Shown: one piece after another, positions 40,135 through 50,512 of the stretch
Layout: every line of letters begins with the position of its first letter
Position numbering within the stretch: the stretch's first letter is position 1
Origin: an uncultured Rhizobium sp.
GTDB lineage: Bacteria > Pseudomonadota > Alphaproteobacteria > Rhizobiales > Rhizobiaceae
Assembly: GCA_945952315.1 (NCBI GenBank)
Contig: CAMFIE010000010.1
Span: forward strand, 1-64,000
Length of the DNA: 64,000 bases
Direction: 5' to 3'
The notes under the pieces: generated by a model
Database searches by the model: none
What the model was told of the DNA's origin: nothing
What the model saw: only the letters and a program-made list of their open reading frames with translations
Made by a program: the position numbers and the translations under genes

Positions 40135-40227
40135 ATGCCAAGAAATTGGTATTCAATCACGCTTACGATACGCAAAACCCGCACGGGCTGGATTGTCTCC
40201 GTGCGGGTCGAAAAGCGTAAGAAGTAA
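40135..40227 (+). CDS. 30-residue basic peptide, module copy B
   Basis: The ORF starts at ATG 40135 and is almost identical to copy A. The C-terminal residues differ (EKRKK instead of QKAEK) and Phe21 is Val. The ribosome binding site and leader hairpins are the same as in copy A. The peptide is very basic. Two copies in tandem suggest a recent duplication. Confidence 0.6.
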   Translation: MPRNWYSITLTIRKTRTGWIVSVRVEKRKK

Positions 40228-40297
40228 GTCCAGTGGCGGGGCGGCAACCCCGCCACTGATCCGGAATATAAGTCATGCCGCATGAATTGGCAAGATG

Positions 40298-41950
40298 TCA
40301 GCGGTCGCTGACCTGCCAGTTCGGGTTGATCCATGGTTCCTGGTTGGAGCGGGGCAGGGGCTGGCGGCCGAGGATGTGGTCGGAGGCCTTCTCGCCGGTC
40401 ATGATCGAGGGGCCGTTGAGGTTGCCGTAGGTCACATGCGGGAAGATCGAGCTGTCGGCGACGCGCAGGCCTTCCACGCCGATCACACGCGTTTCCGGAT
40501 CGACTACCGCCATCGGGTCATTCACCGCGCCCATCTTGCAGGTGCCGCAGGGGTGATAGGCCCCCTCCAGATGCTCGCGCAGGAAGGCGTCCAGTTCCTC
40601 GTCGCTCTGGGCATTGCGGCCCGGCTGGATTTCCTCGCCGCGATAGGGATCGAAGGCCTTCTGCGAGAAGATCTCGCGGGTCACGCGGATGGCGTGACGG
40701 AACTTCACCCAGTCGTCCGGATCGCTCATATAGTTGAAGCGCAGCACCGGATCGTCCTTGAAATCGGGCGAGCGCAGCGTCACCGAGCCGCGCGACTTCG
40801 ACATGTTGTAGCCCACATGGGCCTGGAAGCCATGGCCGCCCGCGGCAGACTTGCCGTCATAGGAAATCGCGATCGGCAGGAAGTGATACTGGATGTCCGG
40901 CCATTTGATGCCGGGCGCGGAGCGGATGAAGGCGGCCGCCTCGAACTGGTTGGAGGTGCCGAGACCCTTCTTGAAGAACAGCCATTGCGCGCCCACCACG
41001 CCCATCCAGAACCAGTTGTTCTTGGAATGCAGGGTAATCGGCTTGGTGGAGTGGAACTGGTGGTAGTATTCGAGGTGATCCTGCAGGTTCTGACCGACGC
41101 CGGGACGATCGGCGACCACGGGAATGCCCATCGCCTTCAGATGCTCGGCCGGGCCGATGCCGGAGAGCAGCAGGATTTTCGGGCTGTTGAAGGCGGATGC
41201 CGCAACGATCACCTCACGATTGGCGCGGATGACCTCCGTCTTGCCGTTGATTTCCACCTCCACGCCAATGGCGCGGGTTCCCTCCATCACCACACGCTTG
41301 GCGTAGCAGCGGATGAGACGGCAGTTCGGGCGCTTCAGGGCAGGCTTAAGATAGGCGTTTGCGGCAGACCAGCGCACGCCATTGTGGCTCGTCTGCTCCA
41401 TCAGGCCGAAGCCTTCCTGCTGCTGGCCGTTATAATCCTGTGTGACGGGGAAGCCCGCCTGACGGCCTGCCTCGATGAAGGCCTTGTAGAGCGGGTTCTT
41501 CACCTCGCCGCGGCGCACATGCAGCGGGCCGTCCGTGCCGCGCCAGCCGTCCTGGCCGCCATGGGAATGTTCCATGCGCTTGAAATAGGGCAGCACATCG
41601 GCATAGGCCCAGCCGCGCGCGCCCAGCTCCTCCCAGCGGTTGAAGTCTTCCGCGTGGCCGCGCACATAGACCATGCCATTGATCGAGGAGGAGCCGCCGA
41701 TCACCTTGCCGCGCGGCGCGATCATCCGGCGATTGTTGAGGAAAGGCTCGGGCTCCGAAAGATAACCCCAGTTATAGCGATCCATGTTCATCGGATAGGC
41801 AAGGGCCGCGGGCATCTGCACGAAGGGCCCGAAATCCGATCCGCCGAATTCCAGCACGATCACCGTGTGCTTGCCGTCTTCCGACAGCCGTGAGGCCATG
41901 GCGGATCCCGCCGAGCCGGACCCGATGATGACGAAATCTGCCTGATTCAT
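40298..41950 (-). CDS. betA: Choline dehydrogenase
   Basis: A 550-residue GMC-family FAD oxidoreductase that oxidises choline to betaine aldehyde. The N-terminal FAD motif is '[23 protein letters not shown]', followed by '[20 protein letters not shown]', '[18 protein letters not shown]' and the C-terminal 'HPCGTCKMG' with catalytic residues in '[19 protein letters not shown]'. The start is ATG 41950 (MNQADF), with an AAGGGGCC site. It is the last gene of betICBA and lies 68 bp after betB. Confidence 0.93.
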   Translation of the reverse strand: MNQADFVIIGSGSAGSAMASRLSEDGKHTVIVLEFGGSDFGPFVQMPAALAYPMNMDRYNWGYLSEPEPFLNNRRMIAPRGKVIGGSSSINGMVYVRGHAEDFNRWEELGARGWAYADVLPYFKRMEHSHGGQDGWRGTDGPLHVRRGEVKNPLYKAFIEAGRQAGFPVTQDYNGQQQEGFGLMEQTSHNGVRWSAANAYLKPALKRPNCRLIRCYAKRVVMEGTRAIGVEVEINGKTEVIRANREVIVAASAFNSPKILLLSGIGPAEHLKAMGIPVVADRPGVGQNLQDHLEYYHQFHSTKPITLHSKNNWFWMGVVGAQWLFFKKGLGTSNQFEAAAFIRSAPGIKWPDIQYHFLPIAISYDGKSAAGGHGFQAHVGYNMSKSRGSVTLRSPDFKDDPVLRFNYMSDPDDWVKFRHAIRVTREIFSQKAFDPYRGEEIQPGRNAQSDEELDAFLREHLEGAYHPCGTCKMGAVNDPMAVVDPETRVIGVEGLRVADSSIFPHVTYGNLNGPSIMTGEKASDHILGRQPLPRSNQEPWINPNWQVSDR

Positions 41951-42018
41951 GAATGGCCCCTTCCAGAATGTCACGTCGAAAGAACAGGCGAGACCCCCTC
42001 GGTCCCGCCTGCATCAAG

Positions 42019-43482
42019 TCAATAGGGTGATGCGACCGGTCCCATGCCCACATAGACGGTCTTCAGTTCCGAATAGTGGTTGAGCGCCGCAGCCGAGTTT
42101 TCACGGCCGAAGCCGGATTGCTTGGCGCCGCCGAAGGGAATTTCGACCGGGCAGAGATTGTAGGCGTTGATCCAGGTCGTGCCCGCGTCCAACTCGTCCA
42201 CCACGCGGTGCGCGCGGGTGAGGTCGGCGGTGAAGACGCCGCCTGCCAGACCGAATTCGGTGTCGTTGGCGCGGGCGATCACGTCCGCCTCGTCCTCGAA
42301 ATCGAGCACGCACATCACCGGCCCGAAGATTTCTTCGCGGGCAATGGTCATGTCGTCGGTCACGTCGGCAAAGACGGTCGGCTGGATGTAATAGCCTTCG
42401 CCGGTGACATTGTTGGGAATGCCGCCGCCGGTGACCAGCGTTGCGCCTTCCGCCTTGCCCTTGGCGATATAGTCCAGCACCTTGGCGCGCTGGGCGTGGG
42501 AGACCATCGGGCCCATCTGCGTGTCCTCATGCATCGGGTCGCCGATGAGGATTGCTTCCGTGCGGGCCTTGAGGCGCTTCAGAAACTCGCCCTTGATCGC
42601 CTTGTGGACGTAAACACGGGTGCCATTCGAGCAGACCTGACCGGTGGAATAGAAGTTGCCGAGCATGGCGCCGCCGATGGCGCTGTCGATATCAGCATCG
42701 TCAAAGACGATGATCGGCGACTTGCCGCCAAGTTCCATGGTGACGTGGCGAAGGCCCGCGGCGGCGGCCTCATAGACCTTGCGACCGGTCGGCACGGAAC
42801 CGGTCAGCGACACCTTGGCGACATCGGGATGGTTGACCAGCAGCGGACCGGTGGTGCGGTCGCCCTGGATGACATTGTAGAGGCCCTTGGGCAAACCGGC
42901 TTCGATGAGGATCTCGGCGATCTTCAGCGCGCAGAGGGGCGTGTTTTCCGACGGCTTGAACACGATGGCATTGCCGCAGATGAGGGCGGGCGCGCCCTTC
43001 CAGCAGGCGATCTGGGTGGGGTAATTCCACGCGCCGATGCCGACACAGACGCCGAGCGGCACCCGCTTGGTATAGGCAAAATCGCCACCGAGCGGGATAT
43101 AGTCGCCGTTGAGCGCGGATGCCGCGATGCCGCCGAAGAATTCGAAGCTGTCGGCGCCCGAGGTCGCGTCCGCCACGATGGTTTCCTGGATCGGCTTGCC
43201 CGTATCCAGCGTCTCGAGCTCGGAAAGCGCGCGGTTGCGCTCGCGCATGATTTCGGCGGCCCGCTTGAGAATGCGGCCGCGTGCGGTCGGGCTCACCTTC
43301 GCCCATTCCTTCTGCGCCGCCTTGGCGGATGCGATTGCGCGCTCGACGATGGCGGGGGTTGCGGCGTGGAGCTTTGCAATCACTTCCCCGGTCGCGGGAT
43401 AGATGCAATCGAAGGCAGCGCCGGACGTGTCTTCAACATATTCACCATCGATGAAATGGCTGGCTTTCGGTTGTGCGCGCAT
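42019..43482 (-). CDS. betB: Betaine aldehyde dehydrogenase
   Basis: A 487-residue NAD(P)-dependent aldehyde dehydrogenase that makes glycine betaine. The catalytic Glu is in '[18 protein letters not shown]' and the nucleophile Cys in '[16 protein letters not shown]'. '[23 protein letters not shown]'-type cofactor region (here [14 protein letters not shown]) is present. Two ATGs overlap the betC stop; I use 43482 (TGATG), since GGGGGGA is then spaced properly. Its neighbours betA, betC and betI fix the role. Confidence 0.93.
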   Translation of the reverse strand: MRAQPKASHFIDGEYVEDTSGAAFDCIYPATGEVIAKLHAATPAIVERAIASAKAAQKEWAKVSPTARGRILKRAAEIMRERNRALSELETLDTGKPIQETIVADATSGADSFEFFGGIAASALNGDYIPLGGDFAYTKRVPLGVCVGIGAWNYPTQIACWKGAPALICGNAIVFKPSENTPLCALKIAEILIEAGLPKGLYNVIQGDRTTGPLLVNHPDVAKVSLTGSVPTGRKVYEAAAAGLRHVTMELGGKSPIIVFDDADIDSAIGGAMLGNFYSTGQVCSNGTRVYVHKAIKGEFLKRLKARTEAILIGDPMHEDTQMGPMVSHAQRAKVLDYIAKGKAEGATLVTGGGIPNNVTGEGYYIQPTVFADVTDDMTIAREEIFGPVMCVLDFEDEADVIARANDTEFGLAGGVFTADLTRAHRVVDELDAGTTWINAYNLCPVEIPFGGAKQSGFGRENSAAALNHYSELKTVYVGMGPVASPY

Positions 43483-45008
43483 CATTCCCCCCTCGGGTAA
43501 CGCTTGGATTCTTCAAGAATGTTCAGGTCCATGTGGTTGCGCATGTAGCGCTCGGATGCCTTCTGCAGCGGCTGGTGATCCCACGGATAGTAGGCACCGT
43601 TGCGCAGCGCCTCGTAGACCACCCAGCGCCGCGCCTGGCTTTCCCGCACGGCAGCATCGAACTCCGCCATGTTCCAGCGCGCCTTGCGCTTCGCGCGGAA
43701 GCCTTCCAGCACGTCCGCATGGGCGGGATCGGTGGCGAGATTGGTCAGCTCTGACGGATCCGCCTCGAGATCGAAAAGCTGTTCGGGATCGAGCTCGCAA
43801 TGGATGTATTTCCACTTGCCCTCGCGGATGCCGACGAGCGGGGCATAGGAGCCTTCCGCCGCATATTCCATCAGCACCGGCGAAGTGCGCGGCTTGCCGT
43901 TGATCACGGGCACGAGGCTTTCGCCATCGGTCCAGGGCATGACCTCTTCCATCGAGATGCCCGCGAGATCACAGAGCGTCGGCGTCACGTCGAGGTTGGA
44001 GACCGGGGCCATATGCGTACCGGCCTTGACGCCGGGGCCTGCAATCATCAGCGGCACGCGGGCCGAACCCTCGAAGAAGTTCATCTTGAACCACAACCCG
44101 CGTTCGCCCAGCATGTCGCCATGGTCTGAGCAGAAGAAGATCAGCGTGTTGTCGAGCATGCGCGTGCGCTTCAGCGTATCCACAAGCTCGCCGACCTTCT
44201 CGTCCAGATAGGAGATATTGGCGAAATAGGCCTGCCGCGAGCGGCGGATATCCTGCTCCGTCACATTGAAGTTCTGATAGTCGCAGGAATGGATGATGCG
44301 CTTCGAATGCGGGTCCTGTTCGCTGTCCGGCAGGGTGCCGACTTCGGGCAGCAGATAGGGGCAATCCTCGTAGAGATCCCAGAATTTCTTCCGCGCAACA
44401 TAGGGGTCGTGCGGATGCGTGAAGGAGACGGTGACGCACCAGGGGCGGCGGTCCTGATCGTCATTTTCACGCGACAGGTGATAGAGCTTCTGGTTGGCGA
44501 GGAAGGCGACCTCGTCGTCATATTCCATCTGGTTGGTGATTTCGGCGACACCCGCGCCCGTCACCGAACCGAGATTGTGATACCACCAGTCGATGCGCTC
44601 GCCGGGCTTGCGATAATCCGGCGTCCAGCCGAAATCGGCCGGGTAGATGTCGGTCGTCAGGCGCTCCTCGAAGCCATGCAGCTGGTCCGGGCCGACGAAA
44701 TGCATCTTGCCGGAAAGGGCCGTGTAATAGCCAGCGCGGCGCAGATGATGCGCAAAGGTCGGGATCGACGAGACATATTCCGCCGCATTGTCATAAACGC
44801 GGGTGCGGCTCGGCAACTGGCCGGCCATGAAAGAGGCACGCGCCGGCGCGCAGAGCGGCGAGGACGTGTAATTGTTGACAAAACGGGCAGAACGGGCCGC
44901 CAGCGCCTTCATGTGCGGCGCATGCAGGAAATCGGCCGGACCATCGGGGAAGAACTTGCCGTTCAACTGATCGACCATGATGATCAGGATATTGGGACGC
45001 GATGCCAT
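43482..45008 (-). CDS. betC: Choline-sulfatase
   Basis: A 508-residue sulfatase that hydrolyses choline-O-sulfate to choline and sulfate. The formylglycine motif '[12 protein letters not shown]' (C-x-A/P-x-R) is near residue 54, metal ligands lie in '[10 protein letters not shown]', and '[12 protein letters not shown]'-type residues (here [12 protein letters not shown]) lie near residue 295. It follows betI in the rhizobial betICBA order. The released sulfate links this operon to the sulfur genes nearby, in pathway terms only. Confidence 0.93.
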   Translation of the reverse strand: MASRPNILIIMVDQLNGKFFPDGPADFLHAPHMKALAARSARFVNNYTSSPLCAPARASFMAGQLPSRTRVYDNAAEYVSSIPTFAHHLRRAGYYTALSGKMHFVGPDQLHGFEERLTTDIYPADFGWTPDYRKPGERIDWWYHNLGSVTGAGVAEITNQMEYDDEVAFLANQKLYHLSRENDDQDRRPWCVTVSFTHPHDPYVARKKFWDLYEDCPYLLPEVGTLPDSEQDPHSKRIIHSCDYQNFNVTEQDIRRSRQAYFANISYLDEKVGELVDTLKRTRMLDNTLIFFCSDHGDMLGERGLWFKMNFFEGSARVPLMIAGPGVKAGTHMAPVSNLDVTPTLCDLAGISMEEVMPWTDGESLVPVINGKPRTSPVLMEYAAEGSYAPLVGIREGKWKYIHCELDPEQLFDLEADPSELTNLATDPAHADVLEGFRAKRKARWNMAEFDAAVRESQARRWVVYEALRNGAYYPWDHQPLQKASERYMRNHMDLNILEESKRYPRGE

Positions 45009-45024
45009 GCCGCCAGGTTCCTTG

Positions 45025-45609
45025 TTAAGCGAGACGTTCGAGCTTGGAGGTGATGTAATCTTCGGTGAGCGCGATGCAGGCCTCGATGCTGAGCGGCGCC
45101 GCGCGCAGACCTTGCCGGATGTAGAAACCGTCGATCATCGCCGCGACACCTTCGGCAATCCGCGTGGCTTCCGCCTTCGGGGCAAGCGGCCGGAGAGCGA
45201 CGACAAGATTGGTGTGCAGGCGGCGCACATAGATCGAGAGCAGGCGGCGCGTTTCTTCCGAGCGCTGCGCTTCCACATAGAAGGCAAGCCATGCGGCAAT
45301 CGTCTCGGGGGCGAACTGGCTCGCGTTGAAGCTGACGCGGATGATGGCCGAAAGCCGCTCCCGCGGGGTATGCGCATTGAGAAGCTCACCCACCACATCA
45401 TCATGAAACTGGCGCAGAAGCGCCCGCATGGTCTCGATCAGCAGCTGTTCCTTGCTGCCGAAATAATGATGGGCGAGTGCCGCCGAAACCCCGGCCTGTC
45501 GCGCGATTTCCGACATGGTGACAGACAGCGAGCCGTGATCGCCGATCGCTTTCAGCGCGGCATCCACCAGCGCCTTGCGGCGTATGGGCTCCATTCCGAT
45601 TTTTGGCAT
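45025..45609 (-). CDS. betI: BetI, TetR-family repressor of betaine synthesis
   Basis: A 194-residue TetR-type regulator. It begins MPKIGMEPIRRKALVDAAL, the standard BetI start. The HTH is 'SVTMSEIARQAGVSAALAHHYFGSKEQLLIETMRALL' and the ligand domain follows. BetI represses the bet genes, and choline relieves this. It is the first gene of the operon, and its own operator candidate lies 31 bp upstream of its start (45640-45667). Confidence 0.92.
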   Translation of the reverse strand: MPKIGMEPIRRKALVDAALKAIGDHGSLSVTMSEIARQAGVSAALAHHYFGSKEQLLIETMRALLRQFHDDVVGELLNAHTPRERLSAIIRVSFNASQFAPETIAAWLAFYVEAQRSEETRRLLSIYVRRLHTNLVVALRPLAPKAEATRIAEGVAAMIDGFYIRQGLRAAPLSIEACIALTEDYITSKLERLA

Positions 45610-45639
45610 GCGGGATCCTTCCAGAGTGCGGCAATCTAT

Positions 45640-45667
45640 TTTTTATTGATCAGTCAATCAATAAAAA
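45640..45667. promoter_or_regulatory. BetI operator (palindrome)
   Basis: tttttattgat (45640-45650) is the exact reverse complement of atcaataaaaa (45657-45667), with cagtca between. The site is 31 bp upstream of betI and matches the kind of TTGAT-centred palindrome bound by BetI. It would repress the operon in the absence of choline. Confidence 0.75.
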
Positions 45668-45855
45668 TTCGCGACCCAAAAGCCCCCGTCCACGACGTGG
45701 TAAAAACGATAAATCTGTTAATTTCTAATTTTTTCCGAAAGGAAATAAATTGACATTAATTTCGTAAAAATTAAATGAATGAAATAGCAGATTCTTACGG
45801 TGGTTTGAATCGTTTTTCCGCGCGGCATTCAGCCGATTACAGGATACCATTAGAG

Positions 45856-47901
45856 ATGAAAAATATATTCTTCAAATATGCGCGTTTGCTTGCCTCAACC
45901 GCCATAATCGTGAATGCGGCACCCGCCCTGCTAATTGCCGCAGATGGAACAGTAGAATTTCCTGCCACCCGGACCGTCTCTGCAATCAGTGCGGATGGCA
46001 GTACTTGGGTGGGTTTTCAAGGTACCCCTAATGGCAACAGAGCTTTCCGTTTATTGCTGGCTATTCCGCCAACAGCAACGGGGACGCAGTTGCCTGTTAT
46101 CAATGGGGGAGTCGCCTCTTTCGCTTCTTCGATAAGTGATGATGGTACGGTGATTGTTGGACGCGTTGCCTTGAACGGAGGCGGGCGTCGTGCGGTGTTG
46201 TGGGACAACTCGTTTAACGTGATTGATCTCGGTACGCTAAACGGTGGCAATGATTCTATTGCAGTCGCGGTAAGTGGGGATGGCCGAACGGTTGTGGGTA
46301 ACGCAGCAGATCCCCAGTTCAACCAGCAAATGAGGGCTTTTAGATGGAGGCGCGCCACAGGCATGGAAAGTCTCGGCACACTCAACAATGGGGACGCCTC
46401 ATTTGCAACCGGTGTGAATTTTGACGGCAAGGTGGTTGTCGGCTATTCCAATGACGGAAACGAAAACAACAATCTTCGTGCCTTCCGCTGGACGGAAGCT
46501 TCAAATCAGATGGTCAGTCTCGGCACGCTGGGCGGTTCCACTTCCCGTGCCAGTGGTGTGAGTGGCGATGGCAAGGTGGTTGTGGGTTATTCGTCATTTG
46601 GCCCGCGTGATATTTTTGATCGCGCCTTTCGGTGGACCGAAGCCAGCAACCAGATGGAAAGCCTGGGCACGCTGAACAATGGCGATAACTCCCGAGCAAA
46701 TGCCATCAGCAGTGACGGCAAAGTTATTGTCGGCAGGTCGGAAGATGGTTCAGCCAACAATGCTGATCGCGCGTTCCGCTGGATAGAAGCACAGGGCATG
46801 CGCTCGCTAGACAGCCTGCTAGCTGATAGTGGTGTCGATCTGGGCGGCATTCACATGAGCAATGCCAATTCGACCAACCGGGATGGTACGATCATCGTCG
46901 CCACCGGGGACAACACCCGATCCTATATTGTGCGACTATCCCTGCCGCAATCGCAAAACGCGACCAGCGCCGGTGTCATGGATGAGGAAAACTTCCAGTC
47001 GAGCCTTTCGCAGGCGGCAGCCACGCTGACTTTCGGCCATCGCATGTCTGACCTGACACTGAACGGTGCGCATGGCAAGCCGATGCGCAGCGTTCTGGAA
47101 GATGGGCAGAATTCTATCTGGGCGGGCGGAGATCTGGCGCGCCTGCTCGGCGATGACTATTCCGGCTTCCGTGGTCTGGGCGAAATCGGCTTCGGCCATG
47201 GTTTTGGCGACGGGGTCTCCGCGCAGGTCTCCATCGGCGGCTTCGGTGAGGAGACATCGCTGGATACAGGCGGCGAGGCGAGCGGCCGCATGCTCTACAT
47301 CGTTCCCGAAGTCGGCTTTGACCTGCGGGACAATCTGCGCATGACGCTGACCGGCCTTTACGGACGCGGAACACTCGACACACGGCGCGGCTATCTCAAT
47401 GGCGCGAATACGGATTTCTCCGAAGGCAAGAGCGATGTGGCAACGGTATCGGCTCGCCTGCGCCTGGACTGGGTGGACGCCTTTACCCTTCAGGACACCA
47501 AGATCACTCCTTTCCTCAGCTATGCGATCTCGCGAAGCGAGCAATCTGCCTATACGGAAACCGGGGGTGCCTTCCCCGCTGAATGGAATGCCTATTCGGA
47601 CAACACCCATGTGGTCCGCACCGGTCTGGACGCAACCTATGACCTTGACGAGCGCACAACCCTGCTCGGCCACATCGAGGCAAGCTATGGCGTCAGCGGT
47701 GATCCGCCAGTAACGGGCAAAACAATCGGCCTTTCCAGCTTTTCCATTGACAATGCCAATAGCGGTGGCTTCGGCACTCAGGCAGGCATCGGCGCGGAAT
47801 ATGACACCGGCCACGGCGTTGCTTCGTTCATGGTCAATGGTTCCCTGGGTGCAAACAACCCCGTCGCCTGGGTCGCCGCTTCCTATCGCGTGCGTTTCTG
47901 A
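45856..47901 (+). CDS. HAF-repeat autotransporter
   Basis: A 681-residue protein. A signal peptide is present ('NIFFKYARLLASTAIIVNAAPALLIAADG'). The passenger has about five HAF-type repeats ('GTLNGGNDSIAVAVSGDGRTVVGNA', 'GTLNNGDASFATGVNFDGKVVVGYS', and so on). After an 'ATSAGVMDEENFQ' linker, the last 260 residues are an autotransporter beta barrel with the terminal 'VAASYRVRF' (Phe end). Start at ATG 45856; an upstream frame to 45775 would precede the signal peptide. It is divergent from betI. Function of the passenger, for example adhesion, is unknown. Confidence 0.85.
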   Translation: MKNIFFKYARLLASTAIIVNAAPALLIAADGTVEFPATRTVSAISADGSTWVGFQGTPNGNRAFRLLLAIPPTATGTQLPVINGGVASFASSISDDGTVIVGRVALNGGGRRAVLWDNSFNVIDLGTLNGGNDSIAVAVSGDGRTVVGNAADPQFNQQMRAFRWRRATGMESLGTLNNGDASFATGVNFDGKVVVGYSNDGNENNNLRAFRWTEASNQMVSLGTLGGSTSRASGVSGDGKVVVGYSSFGPRDIFDRAFRWTEASNQMESLGTLNNGDNSRANAISSDGKVIVGRSEDGSANNADRAFRWIEAQGMRSLDSLLADSGVDLGGIHMSNANSTNRDGTIIVATGDNTRSYIVRLSLPQSQNATSAGVMDEENFQSSLSQAAATLTFGHRMSDLTLNGAHGKPMRSVLEDGQNSIWAGGDLARLLGDDYSGFRGLGEIGFGHGFGDGVSAQVSIGGFGEETSLDTGGEASGRMLYIVPEVGFDLRDNLRMTLTGLYGRGTLDTRRGYLNGANTDFSEGKSDVATVSARLRLDWVDAFTLQDTKITPFLSYAISRSEQSAYTETGGAFPAEWNAYSDNTHVVRTGLDATYDLDERTTLLGHIEASYGVSGDPPVTGKTIGLSSFSIDNANSGGFGTQAGIGAEYDTGHGVASFMVNGSLGANNPVAWVAASYRVRF

Positions 47902-48207
47902 AAGACAGTGTCCATTCGGAGAATATGGAGAATCCGTGGCGCTTCGGTCGATTGCTGATCAGGAAAAAGGCCATTTCAGGGAAATTTGGGGTGCGGACAC
48001 ATTAAGTTTCTTTAATTTGAATGGATCGGAAAGCCGGACTAGCTTTTTCATGAAGCCAGTGCCGGATGCGGAATCCCTTATCCCCCAGCAGCCCGTCCGG
48101 CCTGGCCTTCTATGCCTTCCGGTGAGCATGATGCTCGCAAGGGCATGAACGGCGGTTGATCGCCGTTCCCGGCGCAGGCGGCGTTTCTTGTCTGCGGTCC
48201 GGTGACG
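47902..48207. other. Non-coding region after the autotransporter
   Basis: About 306 bp without a gene I can support. It holds a small hairpin at 48148-48167 (aacggcg/cgccgtt) without a T tract. The strong terminator follows at 48208. Confidence 0.4.
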
Positions 48208-48243
48208 AAAGGCGGCCGGCCTATCCCCCGGCCGCCTTTTGTA
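48208..48243 (+). terminator. Strong rho-independent terminator
   Basis: aaaggcggccgg (48208-48219) pairs with ccggccgcctttt across a 7-nt loop, followed by TTTT. It may end the autotransporter transcript about 300 bp upstream and can work on both strands. Confidence 0.65.
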
Positions 48244-48293
48244 TTTCCGGCCATTCCGGCTTGTCATATGTGGGTTTTCTGATAAAATGGAGT

Positions 48294-48323
48294 GGCTACC
48301 GGGTGGTGGAACACCCGATAGCC
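48294..48323 (-). terminator. Downstream hairpin of module copy C
   Basis: On the minus strand ggctatcgggtg (48312-48323) pairs with caccCGGTAGCC (48294-48305) around a 6-nt loop, with one G-T pair. It lies 6 nt after the copy C stop and matches the 11-bp hairpins after copies A and B. There is no clear T run, so it may stabilise the RNA rather than terminate it. Confidence 0.5.
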
Positions 48324-48329
48324 GTTTGC

Positions 48330-48422
48330 TTATTTCTTTGTGATGATAACCCGCACGGTCCAAGACCAGCCCGTGCGGGTTTTCCTCAGAATAAGCGTGT
48401 ACGAGACGGATTGCTCCTTCAT
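48330..48422 (-). CDS. 30-residue basic peptide, module copy C
   Basis: The minus-strand ORF starts at ATG 48422 with GGAGGTGA ending 4 nt upstream, as in copies A and B, and is also exactly 93 bp. It starts MKEQSVSYTLILRKTRTGW and shares 'YTLxLRKTRTGWxxxVRVxxxKK' with copies A and B, although the first residues differ. The leader (48423-48523) pairs in the same two-hairpin pattern with different bases (ccgggg/ccccgg; ggctg/cagcc). Confidence 0.6.
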   Translation of the reverse strand: MKEQSVSYTLILRKTRTGWSWTVRVIITKK

Positions 48423-48696
48423 CGCATCACCTCCATGTTCGAGAGCAAGGCTGTTGCCACAGCCGGGGGAGCCCGTCTTCCCCGGTTGCACCGGCTGGCA
48501 CGGTGCGGCTGCTTCTGCGCAAGAACATCGTCATGTTATTTCATGAATTGAGACTTTCAAATAAAATTCTCATGGAATGCGTTGTCGGGAGGCCCACATG
48601 CCGCAGCGTCCTGATGCCGCGCCATGATGCGCTTGAAATCAACCGGGTGCCCACCTTAACTGTGGGGCGAGGAATTTTGAGACCGGGAGATGCTGT

Positions 48697-49695
48697 ATGA
48701 CCCTTCCTGCCGAGATGTTGCATGTGGATCTGCCGCAGCCGGGCGGACCGGAAGCCATGGTGATGGCCCGGGGCCCCTTGCCTGCGGTTCGGGCAGGGGA
48801 GATTTTGCTGCGGGTCGAGGCGGCGGGTGTCAACCGGCCGGATGTGCTGCAACGCATGGGAGCCTATCCGCCACCGAAAGACGCAAGCCCGATACTCGGG
48901 CTTGAAGTTGCGGGCGAAATCGTGGCGATCGGCGAAGGCGTTTCCGGCTTTTCAATCGGCGAGAAGGTAACGGCGCTGGCTAATGGTGGTGGCTATGCCG
49001 CCTATTGCGCGGTGCCTGCCGGGCAGGCACTGCCTTATCCGAAGGGCTTTGATGCGGTTCAGGCCGCCGCACTTCCGGAAACCTTCTTCACGGTCTGGGC
49101 AAACCTGTTCCAAATGGCCGGGTTGACGGAAGGCGAGACGGTGTTGATCCACGGCGGCACCTCTGGCATCGGCACCACGGCGATCCAGCTTGCACGCGCT
49201 TTCGGGGCAGAGGTTTTCGCCACCGCGGGCTCCGCGGAAAAATGCGCGGCCTGCGTGTCTCTCGGCGCAAAACGCGCGATCAATTATCGCGAGGAGGACT
49301 TTGCCGCGGTCATCCGCGAGGAAACCGGCAAGCGCGGGGTGGATGCCATTCTCGACATGGTCGGCGCCCCCTATTTCGAGCGTAACATCGCCTCGCTCGC
49401 GAAGGATGGTTGCCTGTCGATCATCGCTTTCCTGCAAGGCTCCGTCGCGGAAAAGGTGGATCTGATGCCAATCATGATCAAGCGGCTGACGGTGACCGGC
49501 TCCACGATGCGGCCGCGGACCGCGCAAGAGAAGCAGGCGATCCGCGACGAGTTGCTGAGCGAGGTCTGGCCGCTTCTCGAAAAGGGCACGGTCAGGCCGG
49601 TGATCCATGCGGTCTTGCCTTTTTCCGAGGTTGCAGAGGCGCACCGGCTGATGGAAACCAGCCAGCACGTCGGCAAGATCATCCTGAAACTGTGA
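48697..49695 (+). CDS. NAD(P)H quinone oxidoreductase, PIG3 family
   Basis: A 332-residue medium-chain dehydrogenase/reductase without catalytic zinc. The N-terminal half has '[35 protein letters not shown]', and the Rossmann motif '[31 protein letters not shown]' binds NADPH. The sequence fits the PIG3-like quinone oxidoreductase family. The start is ATG 48697. The gene end overlaps the cbiO end by 17 bases (convergent). Confidence 0.88.
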   Translation: MTLPAEMLHVDLPQPGGPEAMVMARGPLPAVRAGEILLRVEAAGVNRPDVLQRMGAYPPPKDASPILGLEVAGEIVAIGEGVSGFSIGEKVTALANGGGYAAYCAVPAGQALPYPKGFDAVQAAALPETFFTVWANLFQMAGLTEGETVLIHGGTSGIGTTAIQLARAFGAEVFATAGSAEKCAACVSLGAKRAINYREEDFAAVIREETGKRGVDAILDMVGAPYFERNIASLAKDGCLSIIAFLQGSVAEKVDLMPIMIKRLTVTGSTMRPRTAQEKQAIRDELLSEVWPLLEKGTVRPVIHAVLPFSEVAEAHRLMETSQHVGKIILKL

Positions 49696-50512
49696 CCGGG
49701 CGCTTCAGCCGCAGCGCCACCTCCGCCACCGATTTCGGCAGTCGGTCGATCAGACCGGCCTGAAGCAGGGCGAGCCCCATTTCATGCACCATCGGCGGGC
49801 GAAGGCCGTAGCCTTTCAGCCGTTCCGGATCGGCAAACACTGTTTCCGGATCGCCCTGAAGCGCGATGCTGCGGCCGGAGAAGACAGCCACACGCGCCGC
49901 CCAGGACCAGGCAAGGTCCATGTCATGGGTGGCGATGACGATGGCGGTTCCCTGTTCCGTCAGTCTAGAAAGCGCCTGCATCAGGTCCTCGATGCCGGAA
50001 GGGTCAAGACCGGCGGTCGGCTCGTCGAGCAGAAGCACGGCGGGCCGCATGGCGAGGATGCCGGCAATCGCCACGCGCTTGCGCTGGCCGAAGCTGAGCG
50101 CATGGGTCGGCGTTTTGGCAAGGCCGGATATGCCAAGCGCGGCGAGCGCCTCGGCCACCCGTGCCCGGATATCGGCTTCCGCAAGCCCCATGTTCGAAGG
50201 GCCGAAGGAGACGTCCTCCTCCACGGTTGCGGCAAACAACTGGTCGTCTGGGTCCTGCATCACCAGGCCGACGGCACGGCGCAGCGCGAGCAGACCCTTG
50301 CGGTCGTGGGTGACCGGCGTGCCATGCAAAAGCAGCGTGCCGGAGCCGGGCTTCAGACTGCCGTTCAGGATCTGGAATAGGGTGGATTTACCCGCGCCAT
50401 TCACACCGAGCAGCGCGATGCGCTCGCCGGGACTGACGGTAAAGCTCGCATCCACCAGGGCCTTGTCGCCTGCCGGATAGGTGAAGTGAATATGGTTTGC
50501 CTCGAGGATCAT
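49679..50512 (-). CDS. cbiO: Cobalt ECF transporter ATP-binding protein
   Basis: A 277-residue ABC ATPase of the CbiO type. Walker A is [10 protein letters not shown], the signature is '[13 protein letters not shown]', Walker B is '[13 protein letters not shown]', and the switch His is in '[13 protein letters not shown]'. It powers cobalt uptake with CbiQ, CbiN and CbiM. It overlaps cbiQ by 4 bases. Confidence 0.92.
   Translation of the reverse strand: MILEANHIHFTYPAGDKALVDASFTVSPGERIALLGVNGAGKSTLFQILNGSLKPGSGTLLLHGTPVTHDRKGLLALRRAVGLVMQDPDDQLFAATVEEDVSFGPSNMGLAEADIRARVAEALAALGISGLAKTPTHALSFGQRKRVAIAGILAMRPAVLLLDEPTAGLDPSGIEDLMQALSRLTEQGTAIVIATHDMDLAWSWAARVAVFSGRSIALQGDPETVFADPERLKGYGLRPPMVHEMGLALLQAGLIDRLPKSVAEVALRLKRPVTVSG

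Larger units (their letters stand above)
39655..40268 (+). repeat. Tandem duplication of a structured small-ORF module
   Basis: Two near-identical units with a period of 308 bp (39655-39967 and 39968-40268). Each contains a leader with two hairpins (ttcggg/cccgaa; gcagg/cctgc), the ribosome binding site GGAGGTGA, a 93-bp ORF with an internal 11-bp inverted repeat and a downstream 11-bp hairpin (cagtggcgggg/ccccgccactg). A third, diverged unit lies on the minus strand at 48294-48523. The leader stems differ in sequence but keep pairing between units A/B and C, which supports RNA structure under selection. Confidence 0.8.

Noticed and set aside
40295-41893. 532-residue + frame opposite betA
   Set aside because: It is the antisense shadow of betA, with Ala/His/Arg-rich composition; betA has clear FAD and catalytic motifs.
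42076-43500. 474-residue + frame opposite betB
   Set aside because: Antisense shadow of a well-conserved aldehyde dehydrogenase.
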